Shown one piece after another: positions 32,623-43,152 of a DNA stretch of 64,000 nucleotides. Source of the stretch: Blastobasis lacticolella (lineage: Eukaryota > Arthropoda > Insecta > Lepidoptera > Blastobasidae). A program made the position numbers and the translations under genes. The stretch covers positions 15,562,200 through 15,626,199 of the forward strand of contig LR990052.1 of the NCBI GenBank assembly GCA_905147135.1, given 5' to 3'. Position 1 is the stretch's first letter. Each line of letters starts with the position of its first letter. The notes beneath the pieces are model-generated. The model did no database searches, had not been told where the DNA came from, and was given only the letters and a program-made list of their open reading frames with translations.

Positions 32623-33670
32623 CTTCACAAGACAAAATTGCTTTTAAAGATTATGTACTTTACCAAACAATGAAGACAGCCGGTGAAAGCTCAAAGTACC
32701 TGTAACAAAAATAAAACCTTAATTAAGTTCCAATCCGCCGTTATCTAACGTTGTAACAAGAATAGCTAACAATAACAATGACGAACAAATTATAGACACT
32801 AACACATTGGTTAACTGTGAAAGATAAGATAGGCATTAATTAGTTACATTTAATGAAGGATATTACTGTATAAAGTTTTGGAGTGTATTCAAACAAACAT
32901 ACAAAAATAAATAAAAATAGATAACTGCGAAAGTTTGTAGGTAAGAATGGATTGATTGTGGAGTTACGATCAAATAATAACAGAAAGTAAGCATTATTTA
33001 TTAACCTCCATATGTAGGAACGCTTTTACTTCTAATTCTGTCTCTTACTTTCTGTCTTGTATGACACCCATAGAGTCCATAGAGTGGAATTGGAGCTGTG
33101 TGAAAGAAATAGAGCTGCTTAGTGTCGGAGGCTCATTTTGGCTAGCTACGTCATCATAGTAAGTAGTAAATAAGTAAATAGTATGACACTCATATGAGAA
33201 ACCTTCGTGCTATTCGAATCTACCGGAAATCGTACGGCTAATATTAAATATCTAAATAATTGTAACCAATTACCTATAAGCTTAAAACAAGCATAGCCAT
33301 CCACGATAACGATCGAAGTACAAACGGATATCTCGAAATCACGATCTCAAATAACACGATGTCAATAAACAGCTGTTGCTCACTCGACCACTTCCTCTGA
33401 CAATTTGTGTAGATACAAATTAATTGATTCAATCTAAACCTGTACTCGATGAACTTAATTAATTAAGAACTTTATCAATTCGAGTATTATTTAATTCGTA
33501 GTGCTTGCGTAAGGTGTTAGATAACAAGATATCGACCGTCATTTTATGCTAAAAAGTTTAATTATAAATTAATACGGCAACTTACATCGGAAGAGAGCGA
33601 GATTACGTTGTGCATTTGTGTGTATTTATTATCGGAAAGCTCTAACTTTATCATGAAGATAGTAAAACTA
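32623..33670. other. No gene recognised
   Basis: Plain AT-rich DNA. A 67-codon plus frame at 32956-33159 has no recognisable features. Confidence 0.5.
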
Positions 33671-33954
33671 ATATTTGTCTCATCATCCTGGCCCATAATA
33701 ATCCACTGCAGGATTTAGGGCCTCTCCCACGAAAGGGGAGTTGCCATAATCACCACGCTTGACATTCGGGTTGGAGATCGCAGTGTTATGAATATAACAA
33801 TGGAAAAATCTGCTGTCCATTTTCGACCCAACGGAGACTCTAAATCTTTTGTCTCGAAAACATTAGTCGCTTTGTACGACACCCACGAGTGTAAACGGGT
33901 TGGTGCTATTCTACACTGCCGGACACCACACAGCCTCGGCCATATTTGACTCAT
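33671..33954 (-). mobile_element. Family C retroposon with 13-bp TSD
   Basis: The element is 33684-33941 on the minus strand. Its GAT-type tail lies at the left and its 5' end (GGCCGAGGCTGTGTGGTGTC) at the right. Flanks are ATATTTGTCTCAT (33671-33683) and ATATTTGACTCAT (33942-33954), 12 of 13 identical. It contains the C blocks CTCCAACCCGAATG, GTTATATTCATAACACTGCG and TGTCGTACAAAGCGACTAA. Confidence 0.85.
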
Positions 33955-34494
33955 GCTGTAACTTTTCAACACTTATTAAACAGTTTGAAAATATCTACTG
34001 GAAGGCAAAGTTATTTATTGAGTGAAAATACGTCATCTGCAGGCATACAAATCTGGGACACTACCTACTTGGCTTAAAACATGTTATTTAAATAAAAGCT
34101 AGGCCCTTTATACTTATTATAAGTTAGAAGGACAAACATTAAGTACAACCATCGACTTTGTGATGCAAATTGTAACAAACTGTATGAATAGCAAGCAGTC
34201 AGTCGCATGCGCATCAGAGCTATAACAGGCCCTTTTTAAAAGTCTGCATGACTTGATCTGAATTGGCAACCTGTCTATAGGAGATGTAAAATAAAACGAT
34301 GGCTGGTAATGGTTTGTAGGAATACAGGAATAAAAGCTTAACGAAGGGTATTCTCATTCATATGGGCGTATTCATTGTGGAGCAATTGATGCGATTCATC
34401 GATGATTATTATGTTCTCGTACCTACCAACTTTACATACACTACCTATATTTTTTAAACATAAAATTTGCTCCGATAAGTGGAGGATAATCTTA
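33955..34494. other. No gene recognised
   Basis: AT-rich spacer between a C copy and a full-length A SINE. Nothing coding or structured was seen. Confidence 0.55.
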
Positions 34495-34850
34495 TATAGT
34501 ATTCAAAAACGGCGTCGGTAGCCGGGCGGTTGAGTATCCAACTCGCAAGCGAGAGGTACCGGGTTCGAATCCCGCTGCGGCCATGTATCAATGACTATTT
34601 TCTGAGTTATGTACATCAGTTGAACACTAACTGATGCTCTTACGGTATGGGAAAACATCGTGATGGAACCTGCAAATTCAGGCAACTGAATTTGTAACCA
34701 TGATCCAATCTGGTCAGGTTCCCCTGGTAGCAGGGTCACGGTGGTCAGATGACAGTCGACTGTTATTACCTGATCGCCAAATCCTGGATCATGGTGAAGG
34801 CGGACCCCGGGCCCTCGTTCTCGAGAGATGATTTATAGTATTTAAAAACG
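34495..34850 (+). mobile_element. Family A tRNA-derived SINE, full length, 17-bp TSD
   Basis: The SINE is 34512-34833. The flanks TATAGTATTCAAAAACG (34495-34511) and TATAGTATTTAAAAACG (34834-34850) match at 16 of 17 positions. The head has an A-box-like TAGCCGGGCGG and an intact B box GGGTTCGAATCCCG, with a short stem CTCGC-AA-GCGAG where the anticodon arm would be. The body includes TCTGAGTTATGTACATCAGT, AAAACATCGTGATGGAACC, GATCCAATCTGGTCAGG and AAATCCTGGATCATGG, and it ends CTCGTTCTCGAGAG. It is the best-preserved A copy, and the only one with both boxes and a clear TSD. Residual pol III promoter activity is conceivable. Confidence 0.9.
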
Positions 34851-36539
34851 AAACTTTCATTTCTTTTGGCCATCAAAATTATTTTCAAAATCCATTTCTA
34901 CGTCATGGTACCAAAATCTCTGTATATTATGGTATATCCACCAAAATCTTCGAATTAGTGTAAATCATCGCACTGCAGTCTCTCATGCCTACTTTAATTA
35001 ATACAAAATGTAGTGATAGACGAGCTGGAATATAATTTACAAGACAAGACACATGTCATTATAAAACAACAAGTGAAACTCTAAAAAAACTACTAGACTT
35101 GCTCTCGTTCCGTCGCTTACTCGCAAAACAAATCTCCGTATAGCAGTGACCTTTAAAACTAAAATAGAAACACTGAATCAAAAGATCTAGATCATTATGC
35201 GTCCGATGCAGAGCTAAGGGGACACGCAAGCGATGATAAATAATACAAAAAACAATGCAACTAACTTAGGTACAGAGAACTTGCGACCGTAAGCCAAGGT
35301 AAACATACAAAAGTGAATATACGACTTTCTTCCTCTCACGCGGCCGTATTTAAACTCCCACAAAGCGAGACAGTCGTAAACAATTTACAACTCTAGTATG
35401 GAAAATAGTTCTACAAGTGACGTTTACATGGATTGTGAGTCCATTGTTTCGGAGATAGGCATAATTCAGATTTAAAGCAAAGCGAAAAATCTGTGTAAAA
35501 GCTCAGAAAAGATCAAGGCTTCGCTGATTATATTGTTCATGAATAAATACAAAAATTCATGTTTGGAACAATGAATGCCCCATAATGTGATTGATATCAC
35601 AAAATGTGCAAGTGTACGAAGTGACATGACGTTATCCACGTTTTACGTTTACGCGCTTTGACAGGGCATCAATTCTTGTCAGTTGAATTGTAGGATAAAT
35701 AATTTCATGAAAGATGAGATGCATACAGCACAATATAGGCATAACTCAGCGAACTTTTATGCTCTTTACTTGGCAAGGACAGGAGTACCAATGTAATATA
35801 TGTTTGTGTCCCTCTTTTAGCCATATTAAGTATTTTCAAAACATACATTATATGCTTTTGCTGTCACATTGTCTTTCGATCGACATTGAGCAGGAGAATG
35901 AAAATTGACAGGGCTACTCTGACGCTACATATCATCAAACTATAGGGAAAGACAGCATCATTTTTGGGCCATCCTTAAATTTATATCTCATTTAAAACGA
36001 TATTTAACTTTTTGCAAACATACGATGCATACCATGGATGCCTACGTTTTATTTGGCCATACCGATTCTGGTATAATCGCGTTGAAGAATTTGTAGACTG
36101 TAGCTTTGCTGTTATTAAATGCAAATTCGATTTTACCTTACCATTTTGAGACGCGAGCTAAATACAAGATACGTAATAACTTAACTACTTTTAATTTTCG
36201 TTTTCTCTTAATGAAAAAGGACTCCTCGGTTGATTGGGCTTGAGACGGGTTTTGTGTTGGATAATTAATCGATACGTGATTGGATTTGCATTGGTAGAAA
36301 CGGTCATCCTTTGGAGCTTTTTATGTTCATATAAAACAGTTTCTTGTCATCATTATATTAGTTGTTCATCATTATATCACCTCTTTCAAAATTCACGTGA
36401 ATTTAAAATGTGCCTACAATTCTAAAACTGCTTGTTCAGTTTTCTAAACTTGTTTAACGGTTCCTTTGTTTTCCAGTAGTTTTGACGTGTACTAAGAGAT
36501 TGAGTTAAAATCCCATTCAATAATTTTTTTTTAAGTTTG
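34851..36539. other. AT-rich stretch, no gene recognised
   Basis: Only short frames, at 35714-35908 and 36234-36425 (plus), rich in His/Cys/Tyr by composition. No repeat family was recognised. Confidence 0.5.
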
Positions 36540-36725
36540 CGTTTATCAGGACCACCGTTGGCAAACGTGAGTTTCGGTGCGTTTTAATTGGTGGATTGTC
36601 TCTTGCAGTGCGCAGCTGGCCGATGTCCGCGCGCCGATAGCCGCACGCGCAGTTCGTCGCGTGATATGCCGCGCGGTGTTAGCGCGAAATCGGCCATCTG
36701 CCGTGCTATTCTTATAGGTTGCAAT
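36540..36725. promoter_or_regulatory. CpG-rich patch
   Basis: Dense CG motifs (CCGCGCGCCGAT, CGCACGCGCAG, CCGCGCGGTG) sit in an AT-rich setting. A donor-like GTGAGT (36567) and an acceptor-like CTCTTGCAG (ending 36608) lie only 42 bp apart, too close for a normal intron. The sequence after the acceptor is open for about 40 codons, too short to argue for coding. It could be a regulatory CpG patch. Confidence 0.3.
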
Positions 36726-36800
36726 TAATCAGTTTTAAGAGTTAAACGTTCTTTGTTGAGCTCTTGAAACAGGGATTTGCTACTTGAACGGACGGATTTG

Positions 36801-36859
36801 TGATACCCCTGGTGTTGCCCGCTTGCCTGTTTTTCTGCCGTATAACATAAAAACATAAC
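36801..36859 (+). repeat. Family E tail with internal deletion
   Basis: GATACCCCTGGTGTTG is joined directly to CCCGCTTGCCTGTTTTTCTG, skipping the GGCGGCGGTGACCACTTTCC part present in other copies. It ends CCGTATAACATAAAAA. Confidence 0.65.
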
Positions 36860-37002
36860 TAAAGGAAATTTAAGCGTAGGACGACCCTCCACAACATGGA
36901 CTGACGACCTGGGTCTATAATTTGGGGATTTTTTTAAGAAGACTTTTTTTAACAGAATCTAATAACAATTCGTAGAACTCAGAAATCACATGTCTTGCCT
37001 TC

Positions 37003-37475
37003 TTTTCTCTGAAATTTCTGTTATCTGTGAGATTGCAAATTCCGTTCTTGGAAGTGTCAATAACACCGAGACTCGGCAAGCAACGGCAGTCCTTTTGGCC
37101 AGTAATAGTTAAAATAACTCACTTGTTACCACCATCAGCCCATAACAGTTCACTGCAGGACCACGAAAGGGGAGGCCATAGCCATAATCTCCACGCTTGG
37201 CAGGCGGGTTGAAGATGGCAGTATTATAAATATAACAATGGAGAAGACACTAATTCTTTCGCCTCGAAAATATTAGTCACCTTGTACGACACCCAAGATT
37301 GTAAGGGGTTGGTGCTGTACTACTCTGCCGGACTATAAACGGCCAGACTTTTTTCTGAAATTTCTGTTATCTGTCTGATTGCGAATTCCGTTCCTGGAAG
37401 TGTCAATAACACCGAGCCTCAGCAAGCAACGGCAACCCTTTTGGTCAGTAATAGCTATAATAACTCACTCGTTAC
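37003..37475 (-). mobile_element. Family C retroposon between 127-bp direct repeats
   Basis: The element at 37130-37348 (minus, C blocks CTTCAACCCGCCTGCCAAGC, GGAGATTATGGCTATGG and GTCGTACAAGGTGACTAA) lies between 37003-37129 and 37349-37475. These two flanks align without gaps at 114 of 127 positions. The repeats contain AAATTTCTGTTATCTGT, GGAAGTGTCAATAACACCGA and AGCAAGCAACGGC. The simplest reading is a very long target-site duplication. Insertion between two tandem copies of an older repeat is the alternative. About 10% divergence between the flanks marks this as an old event. Confidence 0.8.
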
Positions 37476-37809
37476 GCTCATTACTAATTGCCTTAATAAA
37501 AGGCTATCGTCGCCGGCAGTAAATCAGCGGACAGACTGTTCGATAATATCCCTTAATTACTCTTCCCCAATAACACTTCGATTTAATGTTGGTCTGTGTT
37601 GCCAATTGTACTGATGGGGAAAATAGTTGAAATTTTATTTGTAAGTAATGTATGTATGTAGGTATATGTTCACTACGTATAGTTGCGATAATCATTATGG
37701 ATGTAGATATTTCGATGAACAGGTGAACAGGTACTTCGTGTGTGTCAAGTATAAAGTGTAGATTTCCTGTTAATTCCATTCACAGTCGAGTTTAGGCCAT
37801 TATAGGCTC
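37476..37809. other. No gene recognised
   Basis: A minus frame of about 90 codons (37504-37779) has no family. There is a GTATGTATGTAGGTATATG microsatellite-like stretch near 37650. Confidence 0.5.
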
Positions 37810-37956
37810 TTTTTCATATGTCGTTTTCTCGCCAAACTACCGAACAAATTTAAATAAAATTTCGTCAAGGAGATCGATGACAACTTGGCGAAAGACATGG
37901 GCTACATTTATTTCCTATTTAAAAATGAAATATTTTTTTGCGTCGGGCAAAGCTAG
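37810..37956 (+). mobile_element. Family F-like element ending CTAG
   Basis: It has CTCGCCAAACTACCGAACAA, an AAATAAAATTTCGTC block and GCGTCGGGCAAAGCTAG at 37940-37956, followed by T. The terminus matches the other F ends although the body differs, so this is a separate subfamily. It is followed after 18 bp by a second F element. Confidence 0.5.
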
Positions 37957-37974
37957 TGCTTATTCTTATACTCG

Positions 37975-38324
37975 TATAGTACAATAAAGTCGCTTTCCGC
38001 GCCTGTCTGTATATCCGCTAACTCCTCCTAAACCACGCACCGGATTTTGATACGGTTTTAATAAAATTTTGAGATTTTATTCGGAGGTTTTATATTACAA
38101 TACATGCATATTCCATCAGCATAGTAGCAGCATTTTCCATCGTTATATTTAAACACTGCGATCTCCAACCCGCCTGCCAATCGTGGAGATTATGGCAATA
38201 CCCTCCTCTTTCGTAGGAGAGGCCCAAAGTCCTGCAGTGGACTGTTACGGGCTGTGATGATGACATGCATATTACAACAGGGAAACCCCGATAACACCCG
38301 TGCGAAGCCGGGACGGGTCGCTAG
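37975..38324 (+). mobile_element. Family F element interrupted by a family C insertion
   Basis: It begins near TATAGTACAATAAAGTCGCT and contains CCGCGCCTGTCTGTA, CGCTAACTCCTCCTAAACCA and GCACCGGATTTTGATACGG. It ends CCCGTGCGAAGCCGGGACGG then GTCGCTAG, followed by T. Near the end CCCG / CGGG can form a short stem, as expected upstream of a Helitron 3' terminus. A C element sits inside it at 38113-38262. Confidence 0.7.
38102..38273 (+). mobile_element. Family C insertion inside F, 11-bp TSD
   Basis: ACATGCATATT at 38102-38112 is repeated exactly at 38263-38273. Between them are the C blocks CACTGCGATCTCCAACCCGC, TGGAGATTATGGCAATACCC and CAAAGTCCTGCAGTGGACTG, plus a short GAT tail. The insertion post-dates the F element that it splits. 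Confidence 0.85.
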
Positions 38325-38640
38325 TTTAAGTGAATTAAGCAATCTGTTCATCTGTCTGGCAACACCGAGGCGTGTCCGTTGCCAAATCTGCCAGATCTAC
38401 GTGAGCCAACTGCAATTATCGCTTCGACCACACAGGCTTGCGCGTTGACATTTATACTTACCTCACTGGTGGGCCCCCTTGAAAGTATTTGCCGTATGAA
38501 CCAAAAGTAATATCAAGAGAAATAACTTCTCTAGTTTACTATGACAACGTTTCGTAAGAAAGCTTTTCCGCTTATTTCCTGCCCAGGCTTTTCTGAGTTG
38601 TACATTATGTCGTAGCAAGTGCAATAATCGTAGGCGCCGC
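38325..38640. other. No gene recognised
   Basis: Short spacer. The minus frame at 38463-38657 runs into the D relic and has no family. Confidence 0.5.
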
Positions 38641-38806
38641 GTGGGTAGGCCTCCCACATCCTACAAGGTGGACCCACTACCCGGTAAAGATCGCAGGTAC
38701 CAACTGGATGCGGAAGGCACAGGACCGGCCCTTGTGGAGATCTCGGGAGGAGACCTATGCCCAGCAGTGGGCGTCTTTAGGTTGATATGATGATGATGGT
38801 GATGAA
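38641..38806 (+). repeat. Family D RTE-like LINE 3' end
   Basis: GTAAAGATCGCAGGTACCAA, CTGGATGCGGAAGGCACAGG, TGGAGATCTCGGGAGGAG and CCCAGCAGTGGGCGTC, followed by a GATGATGATGGTGATG tail. The coding stub is too short for domains. Confidence 0.8.
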
Positions 38807-38847
38807 GAGGAATAAAGTGGTATCTGCCTAAAAGGCGAGCAATTATC

Positions 38848-38905
38848 GTTTATTTATTTATTTAACAATTTATTACACACAAGAGATATCATACAGAAAT
38901 TTTAA
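38848..38905 (-). repeat. Probable retroposon 3' end
   Basis: TTTATTTATTTATTTAAC followed by AATTTATTACACACAA is the reverse complement of an AT-rich retroposon tail. A similar join (TTAACAGTTTATTGCACACA) lies at about 53256-53275. The family is not named. Confidence 0.4.
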
Positions 38906-39055
38906 AATTGAAGACACACGCACAAACAGGCACTACTGATGTGAAAGCGTTCGTTAGTGATGTCCTTCAGATAACATTTACAGATAAACATATTGGAAAC
39001 AATAAATAGTGTATATATAAATAGGTAGTGTTAAGGCGTCGAGCACACACAGTAG

Positions 39056-39303
39056 TAAATAAATAAATATGCTTGGATAATTCACACAGCGCCATCTGGC
39101 CCCAAAGTAAGCAAAGCTTGTGTTATGAGTGCTATAGATAACTGATGAACCACTTACATACTTTTAAATACATATACTTATCATACATATAACACCTAGA
39201 CCCGTAAAAGAAATTAAAATTCATAATTTCAATTTCTGCTCGGCCGGGAATCGAACCTCTGCGTGGCAGACCCTTGGTAACCAACTGAACCACTCAGGTC
39301 ATC
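39056..39303 (-). repeat. Family B tRNA-Gly-derived SINE, near full length
   Basis: On the minus strand it reads GATGACCTGAGTGGTTCAGT, a decayed anticodon arm with CTGCCACG, GGTTCGATTCCCGG (B box), and the body with AATTTTAATTTC and TTTTACGGGTCTAGGTG. It ends with CCAGATGGCGCTGTGTGAAT. It lacks a few bases in the T-arm side of the head relative to the copy at 53862. Confidence 0.85.
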
Positions 39304-39602
39304 AGATTACTCAGTATTATTCAGTAGATTACTATGTTTAAAGACATAAATAATTATTTGCAAATTATATGTAATATTATCGAAGTGACAAGTCTCAAAG
39401 TTTCTCCATTCGGTGCAAGTTTATTGCTGTCACGTATTCAATTCTGCATTATCAGTCGCATTTGTCATGAAATTTCGGTGTACAGTACACCCTACCTTCG
39501 CCGCCCACTTGTGCGTTTTAACATCAATATAAAGCAACCAGGTTCTTGTAAGTTGGCGAGTTACATGACAGGAACAGTGGTGTACAGGAATTTTGTTCCG
39601 TT
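39304..39602. other. No gene recognised
   Basis: The frame open from 39334 runs on through the hAT-like element and its D insertion to 39819. The composite is a product of repeats and not a gene. Confidence 0.6.
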
Positions 39603-40041
39603 ACCCAGCTCAGGGTTTCTCAAACTTAGGCGGACTGACGACCTGATAAAGATCGCAGGTACCAGGTGGATGCGGAAGGCACAGGACCTTTGTGGAGATT
39701 TTTGGGGGAGGCCTATGCCCAGCAGTGGGCGTCCTTCGGCTGATATGATGATGATGATCCTCTTAACCCCCCCCCCCCCCTTAATGAAAACATATAACGG
39801 GCTATTTATTTTAATTTAAGACAATACAGACGATTTTAGAAGTAATTATGGACAATTTCGTTTTTATCGTGCATGACTAGGTGTGAAAACCCGATCACAA
39901 GTAAAAGGAAATTCACCGATTTACGCCAACATGCATGGCCCACACGCCCTCTAGTCATACAGCCAGTATTACGTGAATCTTGGCGATCCCGCGGGTTTAC
40001 GTGGGTTCGCGTACCCCACTTTGAGATACCCTGACCAAGCT
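39603..40041. mobile_element. hAT-like MITE, 14-bp TIRs, 8-bp TSD
   Basis: The element is 39611-40033. The left end is CAGGGTTTCTCAAA and the right end in reverse complement is CAGGGTATCTCAAA (13 of 14). The flanks ACCCAGCT (39603-39610) and ACCAAGCT (40034-40041) match at 7 of 8. TIRs starting CAGGG with 8-bp duplications are the hallmark of the hAT superfamily. There is no transposase frame, so it is non-autonomous. It carries a 14-C run at 39767-39780 and a family D insertion near its left end. Confidence 0.8.
39631..39758 (+). repeat. Family D LINE 3' end nested in the hAT-like MITE
   Basis: It encodes TDDLIKIAGTRWMRKAQDL in frame, then TGGGGGAGGCCTATGCCC, AGCAGTGGGCGTCC and a GAT tail at 39743-39758. 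It sits about 20 bp inside the left terminus of the MITE, so it arrived after the MITE. Confidence 0.85.
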
Positions 40042-43034
40042 AATGTAGCGCCACCAATGGTGGTTTCCAAGTGGAGCGATGTCCTGAATATCTAGGTTTA
40101 ATGGTTTAATAATGTATGAGATTATCGTTTCTGGGATAAAGCAATTCCATATCAGTTCTGCTTGGGATAGTATGTTTCCTAGGTTATGTTACCAGGAACA
40201 TTGGGGATTTTTATATGCACTTCATAGGCTGCATATGCACCAAATAAAATAAGATAATAAATTATTTTTACGCAACTTTTGTGGCTCGACTGGCTTTATT
40301 TATGAAATGAGTAAGTGGGAACTAGAAATTCCAGCCCATTCTGATTCAAAATTTACTTTACATTTTCTACAGAATCCTTATAGATACTGTTACGTCCTGG
40401 CAGAAGTATGAAAACATCGTCGTTTATACACCAGTGGTGATTTAAAGTGGCAAATAAATTTTTAGTCCACTTATTGGTAACCAGATTTTTGCAGATTTAG
40501 GAACATTTTTAATCGACAAACTGTAGAGAAGCTGCGTTGACAAGTCGTATCAATATTTCTTTTCGTTACTCGCCTCACAACTTTCATTAGACAGAGGTGC
40601 AATAAAATTGTCAATATCCGCAAAAGTAATTCCGAGAGAAGTTAGCAATAAATCATTCAGGACACACATCCAGACGTGACGTAAGCCAAGCAATTGTACT
40701 TATACGAGCAAATTGCATAATTGTATCCGAATTTATTGGTGAAAGTGAAGAACAGTCTCGCGGCTAATGTAATACGGCGTAATGATAGATGGTGGCAACC
40801 AAATCTGGTCCTGGATACAGGGCCGTAATCAGAACTAACGAAATAAATAAATGACCCATGGATGTTACCAACGACATTGGACATAAAGCATATTATATTA
40901 TTAACAGAAGCGGTCAAGTGCGCAGGATATATTAAAGTGCACAAACGTAGATGAAGCCTGGACCTATAGAGAATCTACGCTGTCAATCTGTCACAACTCT
41001 AACAAAAAGCTAGTAGAAAAGGATGATTAAAGCCACCAAATTAGGAGAGATATTTATTGTTATTTGACAACCTTATAGCCGTCTCTTTTGGACAAGTTAT
41101 ATGCACCATTTAAAAAAGAAACAAAATATAGATTGTGACTTCAGCTGTGAGTAGGCAGGCTCCTTCTGTGCCTCTATGTTCAATTTCTTCGCGTGTTACT
41201 AATCCTTCCTTTCAAACCTGAGAAACAGTGTGTACCCAATACCTTTAGGTGTATCTTACGCGAAGCAACAATGCTTGCGTTGTTCGATTTAAGTTTATAG
41301 GATAAGGCAGTACAAACTGAAGCGTGGCAAGAAAAAGTACTACTTTTTGCCAGTAACCGTGAAATACGTGAATAGAAACGCCGTAATAGGCGCCGCTATC
41401 CTAAAACACTGACTCTATATTTTGTCTGGCGAAAGGCCTCGACCGTAACTCTCCGACTCCATACTAAACCGCACCGTCAAACTATTTACGCAGTTTTCCG
41501 GAGTTTTTGAAGAAATTCGATGGATCTGCGGGGCAACTCTATCTCAGTGGACAACTAATGTTGACATAAAATAATCTTTCAACACTCTAATTTGGTAGAC
41601 ACTATAGCTACTGGTTTACGTAGATGACCTAGTGAGTTAGACAATAGCCCTGCTGAGCTGTTTCACTAAATATATGTCAAACTCGATTGGCGAAACGTTT
41701 CAACGCTACGTTCTACTCCAAAAACAAGTCCAACAATTTAATAGGCAGGTATGCTCCATCGAAGGCTGCTTCGACACTTAACAACAGAAGCCATCAGCAT
41801 TTAAATAACTATCAATTATAAAAATAACAAATCAATTGTTTATTATTTTCTTGTTTTCCTTCACACAGAGTCTAAAAACTAACAATGCTCTTGTATCAAA
41901 TAAGGGTCTGACCATCTTCTCATTTAACAGTCTACCTCTTAATAGTAATTAAAAGCCCTGAATTAGTGCCTGTGTAAGCCATAGAAAGCTTGAGCATTAC
42001 ATATTATTTATGAAGAGCCGAATCCATTGTTGTTTGTCACTGAGTGATTTACAATGATGTTCGCTTGTCGCGACCGTGGCCGTACTTCATTACGGGACGG
42101 CCTGTGAATGTGATACTAGCTCTGGCCAGGTATTGCAGTATTTTATATAGAAATTAGTTCGTTTTAAGTTATTTGTAGTGATTTAGTGGTGGTTTACAGT
42201 ATCTACCTAACCTTTCTTTGGGTGCAAAGGTGTGAGCTTTATGCTAAAGGATACTTTGAAAACCTTACGGGGATTCGATTTCCATAAAAAAATTATTTTT
42301 AGTAATTGAATTATGGTTCCTACACTTAGTAAGTGGTATTCAATGGTGCGCAAAATAGGTTTCTAAAGAGCAAAGTTTAATGATTTATAATAAAGCAGTA
42401 AAATCGAAAAAAAAAACACAAATCCCTGCTAGATGGCGTTGTTTTGCGATTTGATGTTTTTCTTGATCGCGTGTACAGCCAGAAATAACAAAATCAATGA
42501 AATACCATAATTAATTGTACCTATTAAGAAATATAGTTTCCACGAAGGGTCTTAATGGTCAGCTGATATTAATTTCACATACCAATTTGTTGAGAACATC
42601 CATCGTCTAACAGCTAAAGGAGGAACATCTGCCGGCAAAGTCTGGCATCTCCGGGACCTTTAGGACGATCCTACGATATCTAATGGCTTGTGATTTAATT
42701 CTAGCTAAACAAGACTGATTTACTCTTCGTTACATACAGGGGTATTAAATGCAGAATTGTTTTCCATGGCGATGGTTTACTAACCTGTCGGTACAAGGTC
42801 TCTCAGACTGTCCTCATTCCATAACATTCGTAGTTTGAATGTGAAATCATTTGCCTAATTGCTGCCAGAGCAATGTTTGTCCTGAGCTTTGGAGGTAGAC
42901 AAAGCTAACTACATAATACTGTAATGTCTTGCTATGCCCTACCCCTCTTATGTGGAGGACTGTCGGTCGCGCCGATTATCATGAAACTTCCTACCTCGTA
43001 CGACAAAGCTATAGAGTGAGTTTCAGACCGTTAC
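40042..43034. other. No gene recognised; longest quiet stretch
   Basis: About 3 kb without a recognisable repeat or frame of note (95 codons minus at 40657-40944 is the longest). A small inverted repeat AAAAAGTA-C-TACTTTTT lies near 41332-41348. Moderately GC-rich DNA at 41390-41480. This could be unique non-coding DNA. Confidence 0.5.
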
Positions 43035-43152
43035 AACCTTCAAGAAACGATCCTTTACCTATGTCAAAGGCCGGCAACGCATTCAAGATCCTACCCACTG
43101 TTTATAAGCAATCAGGTGGCTCGTTTGCTCGTTGTTGGCCATGAGATTTTTT
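43035..43152 (+). repeat. Family E diverged LINE end
   Basis: CTTCAAGAAACGATCCTTTA, then GGCCGGCAACGCATTCAAG, ATCAGGTGGCTCGTTTGCTC and GTTGTTGGCC. The first block corresponds to the codons before the tail in LINE copies, so this copy extends into the old ORF. It is heavily diverged, with a short T/A-rich end. Confidence 0.6.

Noticed and set aside
36567..36608. A 42-bp GT-AG intron
   Set aside because: The donor and acceptor motifs are good, but 42 bp is below usual insect intron length and neither side has a supported coding frame.
39334..39819. 161-codon open frame, the longest in the window
   Set aside because: It runs from unique DNA through the left end of a hAT-like MITE into a family D LINE end, then the C-run. 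No single element or gene spans it.
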